Shown: positions 1 to 8,008, counted from the stretch's first letter. The stretch: 64,000 bases of DNA from Saccharicrinis sp963677345 (GCA_963677345.2 CAXXLC010000019.1:254805-318804), one strand, 5' to 3'. Program-made: numbers and translations. The notes: generated by a model from the sequence alone, not told the origin.

Positions 1-51
1 AACAGAAAGTAGCAATAATAAACTACCAATAAACTTTAATTCCCTCCTCAT
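1..51 (-). CDS. N-terminus of an exported protein, cut by window edge
   Basis: On the minus strand an ATG at 49-51 opens a frame that runs off the left edge and reads MRRELKFIGSLLLLLSV. A basic start followed by a run of hydrophobic residues is the form of a signal peptide, so this is probably the beginning of an exported protein or lipoprotein. Only 17 residues are visible, so the family cannot be named, and a chance open frame is possible. Confidence 0.4.
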   Translation of the reverse strand, partial: MRRELKFIGSLLLLLSV

Positions 52-302
52 CACTATTAATTTTAATCCTATAATTTTAATTGTTTTTATTATTGACAAA
101 TGTTTTAGAATAAACATCCTTGTTTAAAACTTTTTCAACAGCTTCGTTAAGCTTTTGTTGTTTATTACTAGGGTTTTATGTTGTAGGGTTTTCTTGATTT
201 TTTGTGAGTGCAATATAAAATAATTACGTAATTAAATACCTTTTAATGCTTCTCTTTTTTAAAACTTTAGAAAATAAGGGAGTTTTTGTTAAGAAAATAA
301 AA

Positions 303-378
303 AATAGTCATCAGATTGTTTATTGCTGCGCAATGTTTTTTTGGTCATCTAATTAACGCTAATTACCTCGAATTCTTT
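303..378. repeat. Dispersed repeat, copy 1 (second at 738-816)
   Basis: The segment starting ATAGTCATCAGATT, with TTTATTGCTGCG and TCATCTAATTAAC further in, recurs almost unchanged at 738-816. Shorter pieces are present at 2849-2885 and 57024-57070. Copies differ by scattered substitutions. No coding content is seen. It is a dispersed intergenic repeat of unknown origin. Confidence 0.75.
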
Positions 379-398
379 ATTATAAATGCGAATTGTAT

Positions 399-553
399 CG
401 AAACGACGAAGGAGTTCAACAATACCATATAATGTCAAGTTACATTGTTAATTGCAACGAATTTCACGAATTAATATTGGTCAGGGAAACGACGGAGTTC
501 AACAATACCATATAATATTAAATTACATTGTTAATTATCACGAATTGATATTT
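399..553. repeat. Direct repeat of about 70 bp, two adjacent copies
   Basis: Two adjacent imperfect copies (about 399-478 and 485-553) share GAGTTCAACAATACCATATA followed by TACATTGTTAATT and ACGAATT. They differ by small indels and substitutions, as expected for an old tandem duplication. No gene or secondary structure of note was seen. Confidence 0.75.
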
Positions 554-1393
554 GCTACGCAAATTGTTACAACCTGAAATACTATGGCCTAATGCCTAAT
601 GCCTAGGAGCTAAGAGCTAAAAACCAGGAACTACTATGTAGACGCTGACAGGTTTAATTTACAGCTTGCTTATGAAACGCTGTCAGGTCTTTCATCAATT
701 CATCAATTCAACAACTCGACAATTCAACAACTCGACAATAGTCATCAGATTATTTATTGCTGCGTAATGTTTTTTTTGTCATCTAATTAACACTAATTAT
801 CACGAATTCTTTTATCCACTAATTTCACGAATTGTCACGAATTATTTTAACAACGAATAAATATGAATTACAACCAATTTCACGAATTAATATTTGCTGC
901 GCAAATGTTGCAATTTGAAACACTATGGCCTAAGAGCTAAGAACTAAGATCTAAGAGCTTGTTATAGTAACACTTGTAAGAATGTGTGTAGCACTAAACT
1001 AAGACTTTCAACATTCAACTTTTGACTAGGAACTAACAACTAAGAACTTTCTTCGGCTACATCTGTCAGTTAGCAACCTAATAATCTACTGACCTACTGA
1101 CCTAATCCCTAATCCTTAATCCCTAATCGCTAAGAACTAAGTACCAGGAACTAGGAACTAAGAACTAACATCTACATCCGACTCTGCTGTTACTATTTTT
1201 ACATTAACATAATGGCCGGTAGTTTGAGGAGGTAAAAAAACAAATTCATGGCCGGTAAAATGGTAAGTTATTGTTGATGCCGGTGCAAGTGTTTGTGACT
1301 CAGCTCCGGGTCTGCTATGACTTAGCTCCGACTCAGCTCCACAAAACTCCACGGATTGTATACAGGTTTTACGCAGGTTGTTCGCAAACCATG

Positions 1394-1554
1394 GTATAGA
1401 ATCTGTGTAGAGTCTGTGTAGAGCCTGTGTAAAATTGCACAGCAGTTGCGCAGCAGGGGCGTACACTTCTCATAGCAGTTGTATACGTTTTGTATAGAAG
1501 TTGTACAGAAGTTGTACAGAAACTGTATAGAAGTTGTATAGAAGTTGTACAGAC
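1394..1554. repeat. Degenerate ~12-nt tandem array (GTATAGAAGTTG-like)
   Basis: Units such as GTATAGAAGTT, GTACAGAAGTT and GTGTAGAGTCT follow each other with a period of about 12. The last 60 bases are the most regular. Because 12 is a multiple of 3, the minus strand stays open and gives repetitive Leu-Tyr-Asn/Thr-Ser peptides, which explains the overlapping open frames here without requiring a gene. Confidence 0.7.
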
Positions 1555-1821
1555 ATGGAATCAAAATGTGTTAAAATGACCTTTTTGTGGAATCATTTTG
1601 CTCAAAAACAGCAAAATCCTGGAATATTTTTGGTGTTTTTTGCGATTTTCTGGAATATAGGGCATCAGATAACGCGCTGGGTGTATATTTTTTAATGGGT
1701 CTAAAATTTTAATATCCATTAAATCAGTATTTTACGACTTAAAAAAGTTACAGTAATATTTTAGTAATTTTTTTATATTGCTTTTCAGCATAATTTAGCA
1801 TTAAACAATTAGTCGAACGTT

Positions 1822-1882
1822 TAAAGTCGAAAGTCGAAAGTCGAAAGTTCATAAAGTTGAAAGTTCATAAAGTTTATAAAGT
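1822..1882. repeat. AAAGTCG / AAAGTTCATAAAG repeat
   Basis: Three AAAGTCG heptamers in a row are followed by AAAGTTCAT and AAAGTTGAAAGTTCAT variants. It is a short degenerate tandem stretch in the same island as the GAGCTAA heptamers. No function is evident. Confidence 0.65.
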
Positions 1883-1921
1883 GACTTTTTTCATGCAGAG
1901 ATCAAATTTACCAAACTGAAG

Positions 1922-2073
1922 GCTAAGACTAAGACCTAAGACCTAAGACTAAGACCTAAGAACTAAGAGTTAAGAGCTGAGAGCTGAGAGCTAAGAGCTA
2001 AGAGCTAAGAGCTGAGAGCTAAGAGCTGAGAGCTAAGAGCTGAGAGCTAAGAACTAAGACCTAAGACCTAAGA
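1922..2073. repeat. Heptamer tandem array (GAGCTAA family)
   Basis: About 150 bp made of seven-base units: GACCTAA, GAACTAA, GAGCTGA and GAGCTAA alternate in a strict period of 7 through most of the array, giving roughly 21 units. It ends about 40 bp before the start codon of the DUF6266 gene at 2114, so it sits where that gene's promoter or leader should be. A seven-base unit changes spacing without being a multiple of three. Such arrays can vary in copy number by slippage; whether this one does is not known. Confidence 0.85.
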
Positions 2074-2113
2074 GAAATATTATTAAAACTTAAAACCATA
2101 AAAATTAAAAGTC

Positions 2114-2779
2114 ATGGGAACATATGATAACGGAGCATTTGGAAGCTTCCACGGTAGAGTTGGTAATTTAGTAGGTAGCTCATGGAAAGGAATCAACTAC
2201 ATGAAAGCCAGGCCTAACACAGGCCAACGTAAATCATCAGAGAAACAGATTATTCATCGGGCCAAATTTCAGTATGCAGCAGGATTTGTTCAAGCAATAT
2301 TCCCGATCATACAAGTAGGATATAGAAAGATGGAAGATAAAAAAACGGCAAAAAATGCTGCTATGTCCGAAATTATGAACTATTCAATCATAGGCGAATA
2401 TCCGTCTTTTGGTATTGATTATCCAAATCTTAGGATTGCAAAAGGTAGTTTACAACAACCACAAAGATGTTCTGTAGATTTGAATGAAAATGCTGTGGTT
2501 TTTAACTGGAGTCAAGAGGTAGGCAGCAAGGATGATCCGGAAAAGAATCCAACTTTAAAAGCCAGGATGAATGACAATATTATATTGGTGGCACTGGCAA
2601 ATGGATTCGACCCCTGTTATTCGCTTAATACCTATATCAGAAGTGACCTAACGGGTGAAATAGGATTACCTTATGCCCCTGCCGGTACTGAGGTGCATTG
2701 TTATATTGCAAGCGCTGCTACCGATAACAGCAACTGCGTGAGTAACTCTGTTTATGTAGGGTCGGTAATAATGCCTTAA
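2114..2779 (+). CDS. DUF6266 family protein
   Basis: This 221-residue protein carries the N-terminal signature of the DUF6266 family, common in Bacteroidota and of unknown function: GAFGSFHGRVGNLVGSSWKG at about residues 7-26, followed by a YMKARP segment. There is no signal peptide or membrane segment. The middle is rich in aromatic and polar residues, and the C-terminal part (YSLNTYIRSDLTG to the end) looks like a beta-rich domain. The gene stands alone in repeat-rich DNA, preceded by a heptamer array and followed by a strong terminator, so it is a single-gene unit. Family assignment is from recognition of the N-terminal motif. No function should be assigned. Confidence 0.85.
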   Translation: MGTYDNGAFGSFHGRVGNLVGSSWKGINYMKARPNTGQRKSSEKQIIHRAKFQYAAGFVQAIFPIIQVGYRKMEDKKTAKNAAMSEIMNYSIIGEYPSFGIDYPNLRIAKGSLQQPQRCSVDLNENAVVFNWSQEVGSKDDPEKNPTLKARMNDNIILVALANGFDPCYSLNTYIRSDLTGEIGLPYAPAGTEVHCYIASAATDNSNCVSNSVYVGSVIMP

Positions 2780-2814
2780 TCACCATCGATTAATTGATCA
2801 AGTACTTACAACTT

Positions 2815-2849
2815 ACCTGTCTGTTGAACAAGCAGACAGGTATTTTTTT
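2815..2849 (+). terminator. Rho-independent terminator of the DUF6266 gene
   Basis: A perfect 9-bp stem (ACCTGTCTG at 2815-2823, CAGACAGGT at 2833-2841) with a 9-base loop is followed by a run of T. It lies 35 bp past the stop codon at 2779. Confidence 0.9.
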
Positions 2850-3024
2850 GTCATCTAATTAACGCTAATTACCACGAATTATTTTATCCTTTGCGCTGGT
2901 GCGAGCTTGTAGCTCGTACCTTATTCAAATATTCTAAGCACCGGTTCAAGTTTGTAACTCATACCTAATATCAATTAAACTTAGTTTCTTTTCCAAATCG
3001 AGAAAAAAAAGATTGTATGTTGAG

Positions 3025-3309
3025 TTTAAAACCACCTCCCCCTCATACTTCGGGTACTCCTCCTTCGGAAGGAGGAGAAATGATTTACAGCACGCTTAGT
3101 TGTCGCCTTTGGAAGAGAAACATTTTAATTTAACAGCATTACAATATGGCTTAACGTCTAACACCTAAGAACTATTTTTCTCGCAAAGCCCGCAAAACCG
3201 GAAATAACTTTTAAAATAAAGATTCAATCTCCTTAAAACTAAGGTCGCAAAGATAAATCCTTACGGATTTTGGTTTTTATTCTGAAATTTTGTTTGCTCT
3301 GTGCGCTGA
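3025..3309. repeat. 285-bp long repeat, copy A
   Basis: The stretch from TTTAAAACCACCTCCCCCTC to GCTCTGTGCGCTGA recurs at 3744-4028 with the same length; by eye only two positions differ (GTCGCC/GTTGCC and AATTTAAC/AATTTTAC). It contains a small palindrome CTCCTCCTTCGGAAGGAGGAG. No reading frame of note is present. Confidence 0.9.
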
Positions 3310-3355
3310 GTGCCAGGCACTAGATGATCTGAAATCAATTAGGCCTATGTTTAAG

Positions 3356-3512
3356 AATCGAGAAAAAAAATTGTATGTTGAGTTTTAAACCACCTCCCCC
3401 TCGTTCCTCGGGTACTCCTCCTTTAGAAGGAGGAGAAATGATTTACAGCACGCTTAGTTGTTGCCTTTGGAAGAGAAACATTTTAATTTAACAGCATTAC
3501 AACACTTAGATT
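3356..3512. repeat. Partial, diverged copy B of the long repeat
   Basis: Shares with copy A the lead-in AATCGAGAAAAAAAA and TTGTATGTTGAG, then the CCACCTCCCCCTC palindromic part and the AGCACGCTTAGTTG to ACAGCATTACAA segment. It diverges after about 155 bp. It is more diverged than copy C, so the three copies have different ages. Confidence 0.8.
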
Positions 3513-3568
3513 CCTTCTCACGAAAGAAAATTAGTTTCCCCTGACAAATTTCCCCGCCTTTTTAAGGA

Positions 3569-3684
3569 GGGGTGGCAGATACGAGGCACGAGTATCTGAC
3601 GGGGTGGTTTAAATTAGTTTCACAGAATTCAGTATTCAGTCAACAGTAAATTCCTTAATCCTTAATCCCTAATCTTTCATCTTT
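3569..3684. repeat. 116-bp repeat with internal hairpin, copy 1 (second at 4078-4193)
   Basis: GGGGTGGCAGATACGAGGC, then CACGAGTATCTGACGGGGTG and a tail ending in TAATCTTTCATCTTT, recurs at 4078-4193 with few changes. The CAGATAC / GTATCTG arms form a 7-bp hairpin. It resembles the palindromic intergenic elements scattered through many Bacteroidota genomes; this resemblance is from general knowledge, not a search. Confidence 0.75.
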
Positions 3685-3743
3685 TAAACCACAGAGAACG
3701 CTGAGTTCCCGCAGAGAACAAGGAGGAACAATAAAATAGAAGA

Positions 3744-4028
3744 TTTAAAACCACCTCCCCCTCATACTTCGGGTACTCCTCCTTCGGAAGGAGGAGAAAT
3801 GATTTACAGCACGCTTAGTTGTTGCCTTTGGAAGAGAAACATTTTAATTTTACAGCATTACAATATGGCTTAACGTCTAACACCTAAGAACTATTTTTCT
3901 CGCAAAGCCCGCAAAACCGGAAATAACTTTTAAAATAAAGATTCAATCTCCTTAAAACTAAGGTCGCAAAGATAAATCCTTACGGATTTTGGTTTTTATT
4001 CTGAAATTTTGTTTGCTCTGTGCGCTGA
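3744..4028. repeat. 285-bp long repeat, copy C
   Basis: Near-identical second copy of 3025-3309 (about 283 of 285 positions equal). Identity stops at 4028; beyond it this copy runs into a GAACTAA heptamer array while copy A runs into unrelated sequence. Confidence 0.9.
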
Positions 4029-4042
4029 TTATCAGACACTAG

Positions 4043-4077
4043 GAACTAAGAACTAAGAACTAAGAACTAAGAACTAA
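4043..4077. repeat. Five exact GAACTAA heptamers
   Basis: Five perfect head-to-tail copies of GAACTAA, wedged between the end of long repeat copy C and the second 116-bp repeat. Same unit family as the array at 1922-2073. Confidence 0.9.
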
Positions 4078-4193
4078 GGGGTGGCAGATACGAGGCACGA
4101 GTATCTGACGGGGTGGTTTAAATTAGTTTGACAGTATTCAGTACTCAGTCTACAGTAGATTCCTTAATCCTTAATCCCTAATCTTTCATCTTT
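4078..4193. repeat. 116-bp repeat with internal hairpin, copy 2
   Basis: Second copy of 3569-3684 with a handful of substitutions, starting immediately after the GAACTAA array. The CCCCGCC lead-in present before copy 1 is absent here. Confidence 0.75.
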
Positions 4194-4218
4194 AATCATT
4201 TCTCACTCATCACCTCAT

Positions 4219-4279
4219 CAGTGGAAGCAGAATCGATAAAGAGGTACGAGTTACAAACTCGCACCAGCATCTGTTATTA
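4219..4279. repeat. 61-bp repeat, copy 1 (second at 4939-4999)
   Basis: The segment CAGTGGAAGCAGAATCGATA through GCACCAGCATCTGTTATTA is repeated without a visible change at 4939-4999. It includes an imperfect hairpin around GTACGAGTTACAAACTCGCAC. The second copy ends on the stop codon of the AraC-type gene. Confidence 0.85.
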
Positions 4280-4938
4280 GATTATTTATTGCTTCGCAAA
4301 TGTTGCAACCTGAAATACTATGGCCTAATGCCTAGGAGCTAAGAACTAAGAGCAAGCAACTAAGAACTTTCTTCGCCTACATCTGTCAGCTTATGACCTA
4401 ATAACCTTATAATAGTACTCCTCGTAAGGATATATACAGCAGAAAACCAAGACTTTCAACTTTTGACTTTCAACTTTCAACTGTATACCAACATTTTTGA
4501 GTTGTCCTTTCAGGACGCTTATCATTTCTGTAAATCAAAAACCAATGCGTCACTTCGTTTTGCATTGGGCTGAAATGAGTTGTCCTTTCAGGACGTGTAT
4601 TTACCATGAAAATACTTTATTGTCAGCAGGCAGCTCTCTTTGTTAGGCATAGCGTCTCGCTATGTCTTATAAATCAAGGCCTCCCGGCCTGAAAAGTATT
4701 TTTATTTACAATCCCACTCTAACTCCCCCGATTGGGGGAGGATTAAAAGCCCCTCTCATTCTCCCCAAAGGGGAGAAGCTGATTTACAGCTCCGGTAAAT
4801 GCGAATTGTAACGAATTGGTATTTGCTGCGCAAATTGTTGCAACCTGAAATACTATGGCATAACGCCCTAATCAATTCATCAACTCGACGACTTAACAAC
4901 TCGTCAGCTTATTCATCCTTAATCCCTAATCAACTCCT

Positions 4939-4999
4939 CAGTGGAAGCAGAATCGATAAAGAGGTACGAGTTACAAACTCGCACCAGCATCTGTTATTA
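4939..4999. repeat. 61-bp repeat, copy 2, abutting the AraC-type stop codon
   Basis: Same sequence as 4219-4279. Its last three bases (TTA, 4997-4999) are the complement of the TAA stop of the AraC-type gene, so the repeat joins exactly at the end of the reading frame. The hairpin could act as a terminator-like structure for that gene, but there is no clear U-run. Confidence 0.8.
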
Positions 5000-5899
5000 A
5001 TTATTATTTCTAAACTCACTTGGAGAAATGCCTACACTCTTTTTGAACATACGTGTAAAATGTTGAGGATATTTAAAGCCTAACTCAAAAGCTATTTCAC
5101 TTACAGATTTTGATTCGTCAAGTATTCTATGTTTAGCTATATTCATAATTTTTAAATGAATATATTCTAATGCAGATTTACCGGTTTCTTTCTTAACTAA
5201 ATCGCCAAAATAATTAGCTGATAAATGTAACAAGTCGGCAAAATATGAAACAGAAGGTAAACCTATTGTTTGGGGTTTATCGGATTTAAAGTAATTGTTT
5301 AACTCTCTGTCGAACTGTTCAATAGACCCTTGGTTTAACTGTTCTCTTGTTATAAATTGTCTGTCGTAGAACCGGATGCAATAATCAAGGAATAGCTGAA
5401 TATTATTGACAATGAGTTTTTTACTGTGTTTATCTATAGGCTGACCTATTTCAAATAAGATCTTATCAAAGCATTCCAATACCATTTTTCTTTCACGTTC
5501 AGAAATATGTAATGCTTCATTAATATCGTACGAAAAAAAACTATACTCTGAAATATGTCTTCCTAAACTTGTTCCGTGAATTAAATCCGGATGAAACAGC
5601 AGAGCCCAGCCCTTTCTTGTTTGAACTTCTGGATTTCTTATTAACTCAAGCAATTGTCCTGGTGAGATAAATACCAAACTACCTTCATCGTAGTCGTAAT
5701 TATTTCTTCCATATTTAAGTTCCCCACAATTCATCTCTTTAAGAAAAACAGCGTATACACCATAATAAAAATGAGTGTGGTCAGTGTATTCCGAGTCCAC
5801 TTTTGAAAAGTCAATGATGCTAACTAATGGGTGTAATGTTTCAACTCCATTAATTTTGTTATAATCAGTTACTTTTTCTATTCTGTAAATGTTTTTCAT
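4997..5899 (-). CDS. AraC-family transcriptional regulator
   Basis: A 300-residue regulator. The N-terminal 190 residues look like a ligand-sensing cupin-type domain (LVFISPGQLLEL and WALLFHPDLIHGTSLG segments, as in AraC proteins next to oxidoreductase genes). The last ~100 residues hold the two helix-turn-helix motifs of the AraC DNA-binding domain: VSYFADLLHLSANYFGDLVK and VSEIAFELGFKYPQHFTRMF, ending PSEFR. It is divergent from the lar/flavodoxin region, and a 43-bp box present both at 6102 and 10654 is a candidate binding site. A TATTTTTG box on the minus strand at 6057-6064 may be its own promoter. The effector is unknown. Confidence 0.9.
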   Translation of the reverse strand: MKNIYRIEKVTDYNKINGVETLHPLVSIIDFSKVDSEYTDHTHFYYGVYAVFLKEMNCGELKYGRNNYDYDEGSLVFISPGQLLELIRNPEVQTRKGWALLFHPDLIHGTSLGRHISEYSFFSYDINEALHISERERKMVLECFDKILFEIGQPIDKHSKKLIVNNIQLFLDYCIRFYDRQFITREQLNQGSIEQFDRELNNYFKSDKPQTIGLPSVSYFADLLHLSANYFGDLVKKETGKSALEYIHLKIMNIAKHRILDESKSVSEIAFELGFKYPQHFTRMFKKSVGISPSEFRNNN

Positions 5900-6101
5900 T
5901 ATTCATATAATTTAATAGATCGTTAGATTTAAGACGAAAGACTGATTTGCAAAGCGCTTATTATGAGTATCTTGTGTTGTTAATAATGAGGTGTCTATGT
6001 GTCTAAAAATTAATAAATTATAAAAACTTAACGAACTATTGTGATTAATACGTCTGCAAAAATAAGTCATTTACTACCAATATGATAAGATCTTGTGCTT
6101 A

Positions 6102-6168
6102 ATCAGTAAAAATGGTATGTATATCTGTAATTTGTATAATAAATAGTTAAAGGTTTCACAGATATTTG
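6102..6168 (+). promoter_or_regulatory. 43-bp box (copy 1) and -7-like element before the Fe-S remnant and lar operon
   Basis: Positions 6102-6144 match 10654-10696 at 39 of 43 bases (ATCAGTAAAAATGGTATGT at the left end, TGTATAATAAAT at the right). In both places a near-consensus -7 element follows at the same distance: GATATTTG at 6161-6168 here (17 bp between 3' end and element). The shared box plus fixed spacing suggests an activator site in front of a weak promoter, and the adjacent AraC-type protein is the obvious candidate. The binding itself is inferred. Confidence 0.65.
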
Positions 6169-6181
6169 CATCTATTCATAG

Positions 6182-6343
6182 TTTTCACGATTTATTACCC
6201 CAATAGCGATTTACCCCGGAGCCTGTATTGGCAAAGGTTTTATTAAAAATTATGGTAAAGCTTCTGATTGTATTGAGTGTGGGAAATGTGAAAAAAGCTG
6301 TCCTCAATATAATTTTGATTTGGAAAATACATTGATTAATTGA
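6182..6343 (+). pseudogene. C-terminal remnant of a 4Fe-4S protein (aldo/keto reductase-like)
   Basis: An open frame without a start codon ends in a clear ferredoxin-type cluster motif: ASDCIECGKCEKSCPQ (C-x2-C-x2-C-x3-C-P), then a stop at 6341-6343. The preceding residues read ITPIAIYPGACIGKGFIKNYG. A TAG lies just upstream in frame and the frame starts only about 15 bp after the -7-like element, so the bulk of the gene is missing. This tail is typical of iron-sulfur aldo/keto reductases, which often neighbour AraC regulators and flavodoxins. The identity of the lost enzyme is inferred. It overlaps only the 5' leader of larB. Confidence 0.7.
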
Positions 6344-6354
6344 AAATTTGTATT

Positions 6355-7149
6355 ATGCATAATTTAACTTTAAAAGAAATCCTTAACAAAATTAAAACGG
6401 GGGAAATGGATGTGGAGGATGCAGAAAAAGCCATCCAAAAAGATAATTTTGTAGAATTAGGCTATGCTAAACTTGATTCTAACCGTAGTCTAAGGTCTGG
6501 TTTTCCTGAAGTGGTATTTTGCAGTGGGAAGTCAGATGATCATTTATTAAGTATTTATAAAAATTTATACGAATTGGAAGGACGGGTTTTAGGTACTCGT
6601 GCTACAGAAGACCAATATCAACTTGTTAAATCCCATATTCCTGAAGTAACATACGATCCCTTATCCCGAATATTAAAAATTGAAACTAATAATGGTATCC
6701 AAAAAGAAGGATATGTAGTGGTTTGCAGTGCTGGCACCGCAGATATTTCTGTAGCAGAAGAAGCCGCTCAAACCGTTGAATATTTTGGTGGTTATGTGGA
6801 AAGAATTTATGATGTTGGTGTTAGTGGTATTCACCGATTGTTTGCTAAACTAGAAACTATCAAAAAGGCAAATTGTATAATTACCGTAGCTGGTATGGAA
6901 GGAGCATTGGCCAGTGTTATTGGAGGATTGGTTAGCCGTCCGGTAATAGCTGTGCCTACGTCTGTGGGCTATGGTGCCAATTTAGGTGGTATTTCTGCTC
7001 TGTTAACTATGATAAATTCGTGTGCCAATGGTATCTCGGTAGTAAATATCGATAATGGTTATGGTGCCGGGTATAACGCATCTTTAATCAATCGCTTAGC
7101 TACACGTGGTGAAAAATTAAATTCTAATCAGAAAGAAATTTCTGTCTGA
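6355..7149 (+). CDS. larB: LarB, pyridinium-3,5-biscarboxylic acid mononucleotide synthase
   Basis: LarB carboxylates and hydrolyses nicotinic acid adenine dinucleotide in the first step of nickel-pincer nucleotide cofactor synthesis. This 264-residue protein has the PurE-like core of the family: SAGTADISVAEEA, DVGVSGIHR, VAGMEGALASVIGGL, VIAVPTSVGYG and NIDNGYGAGYNA. The N-terminal LKEILNKIKTGEMDVEDAE helix is also typical. ATG 6355 is preferred over the TTG at 6340 because that TTG lies across the stop of the upstream Fe-S remnant. It begins a five-gene operon with larE, larMN, larQ and larO. Neither larA nor larC is in the window. Confidence 0.93.
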   Translation: MHNLTLKEILNKIKTGEMDVEDAEKAIQKDNFVELGYAKLDSNRSLRSGFPEVVFCSGKSDDHLLSIYKNLYELEGRVLGTRATEDQYQLVKSHIPEVTYDPLSRILKIETNNGIQKEGYVVVCSAGTADISVAEEAAQTVEYFGGYVERIYDVGVSGIHRLFAKLETIKKANCIITVAGMEGALASVIGGLVSRPVIAVPTSVGYGANLGGISALLTMINSCANGISVVNIDNGYGAGYNASLINRLATRGEKLNSNQKEISV

Positions 7150-7171
7150 ATATCTAATAAAAAAGAACATA

Positions 7172-8008
7172 ATGGGTCGTTTTGAGGAGAAGGTAAATAG
7201 ATTAAATGAACATATTTGCAAGCTGGTTAAAGAGGATGTAATTATAGCTTTTTCAGGAGGTGTGGATAGTAGTTTGGTCTTAAAGTTAGCAGCAGAAAAA
7301 GCCAAAATACAGAATACAAAAGTATATGCAGTAACGATTCATACCAAGCTTCATCCAATAGGAGATTTAGAAGTAGCAAAAATTGTTGCTGAAGAAACTG
7401 GCGCCATTCATAAAATATTTGAAGTAGATGAGCTGCAAAGTGCAGGAATACTAAATAATCCTGAAAACAGGTGCTATTTATGCAAAAAATTTATTTTTAC
7501 TCAACTAATCGCTTTTTCTAAGGAGCTCAATGTTAATCATGTGATTGAAGGTACAAATGCCGACGATTTAAAAGTTTATCGCCCGGGTATCAGGGCTTTA
7601 AAGGAACTGGAAGTGATTAGCCCCCTGGCTGTAGCCGGCTTCACAAAGAAAGATATTCGTCAATTAGCAGAAGAATATGGTATCACCGTGGCAAACAGAC
7701 CTTCGGCACCATGTATGGCAACTCGCTTCCCTTATAATACTGCATTATCCTACGAAAAGATGTCATTACTGGAGCAAGGAGAGAATTACTTGCGTGAGCT
7801 GGGCTTCTATAATGTAAGAATTCGTTTACATAATGATATTGCCAGAATTGAAGTTGACGATAAGGATCTGGATAAATTTATGACCAACAGAAGTTCTGTT
7901 GTTGACAAAATTAAAGACTTAGGATTCGCCTACGTAACTCTTGATTTGGAAGGCTTTCGCTCAGGAAGTATGGATTATAAATTAATTGCAAAAATGGAGG
8001 ATAATTAA
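7172..8008 (+). CDS. larE: LarE, ATP-dependent sulfur transferase
   Basis: LarE adenylates the LarB product and transfers sulfur to make the dithiocarboxylate of the nickel-pincer cofactor, in single-cysteine members by sacrificing the sulfur of one cysteine. The PP-loop is SGGVDSS (residues 28-34). The conserved C-terminal motif is RPSAPCMATRFPYN with the candidate sulfur-donor Cys181. A CYLC pair at about 101-104 is also present, as in many relatives. Length 278 is normal. The ATG lies 22 bp after larB. Its TAA stop overlaps the ATG of larMN by one base, indicating coupled translation. Confidence 0.94.
   Translation: MGRFEEKVNRLNEHICKLVKEDVIIAFSGGVDSSLVLKLAAEKAKIQNTKVYAVTIHTKLHPIGDLEVAKIVAEETGAIHKIFEVDELQSAGILNNPENRCYLCKKFIFTQLIAFSKELNVNHVIEGTNADDLKVYRPGIRALKELEVISPLAVAGFTKKDIRQLAEEYGITVANRPSAPCMATRFPYNTALSYEKMSLLEQGENYLRELGFYNVRIRLHNDIARIEVDDKDLDKFMTNRSSVVDKIKDLGFAYVTLDLEGFRSGSMDYKLIAKMEDN

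Larger units (their letters stand above)
52..2113. other. Gene-poor repeat-rich intergenic region
   Basis: About 2 kb with no convincing gene. It is built mostly from degenerate short repeats: heptamers of the GAGCTAA type, CCTAATC-type stretches, AACAACTCGACAATT-type stretches, AAAGTCG-type stretches and longer direct repeats listed separately. Open frames on the minus strand at 1158-1564 follow the periodicity of a tandem repeat rather than a protein family. The region looks like decayed or repeat-expanded intergenic DNA. Confidence 0.75.
2850..4938. other. Non-coding repeat island between DUF6266 and araC-type genes
   Basis: About 2.1 kb without a convincing gene, made largely of repeats listed separately. 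It also contains degenerate GCAAAG-type and CACAGAG-type stretches (3180-3260, 3687-3726), hairpins such as TGCGAGCTTGTAGCTCGTA near 2900, and CTCCCCCGATTGGGGGAG near 4725. The short open frame at 4799-5083 is repeat-derived and overlaps the 3' end of the opposing gene. Confidence 0.75.

Noticed and set aside
1158..1564. Minus-strand open frames of 102 and 80 residues
   Set aside because: They follow a 12-base tandem repeat and give repetitive peptides; kept only as a possible fragment in the findings, not as genes.
1922..2073. Heptamer array as a CRISPR
   Set aside because: Units are 7 bases with no spacers.
4799..5083. 94-residue plus-strand frame
   Set aside because: Made of dispersed repeats and antisense to the 3' end of the AraC-type gene.
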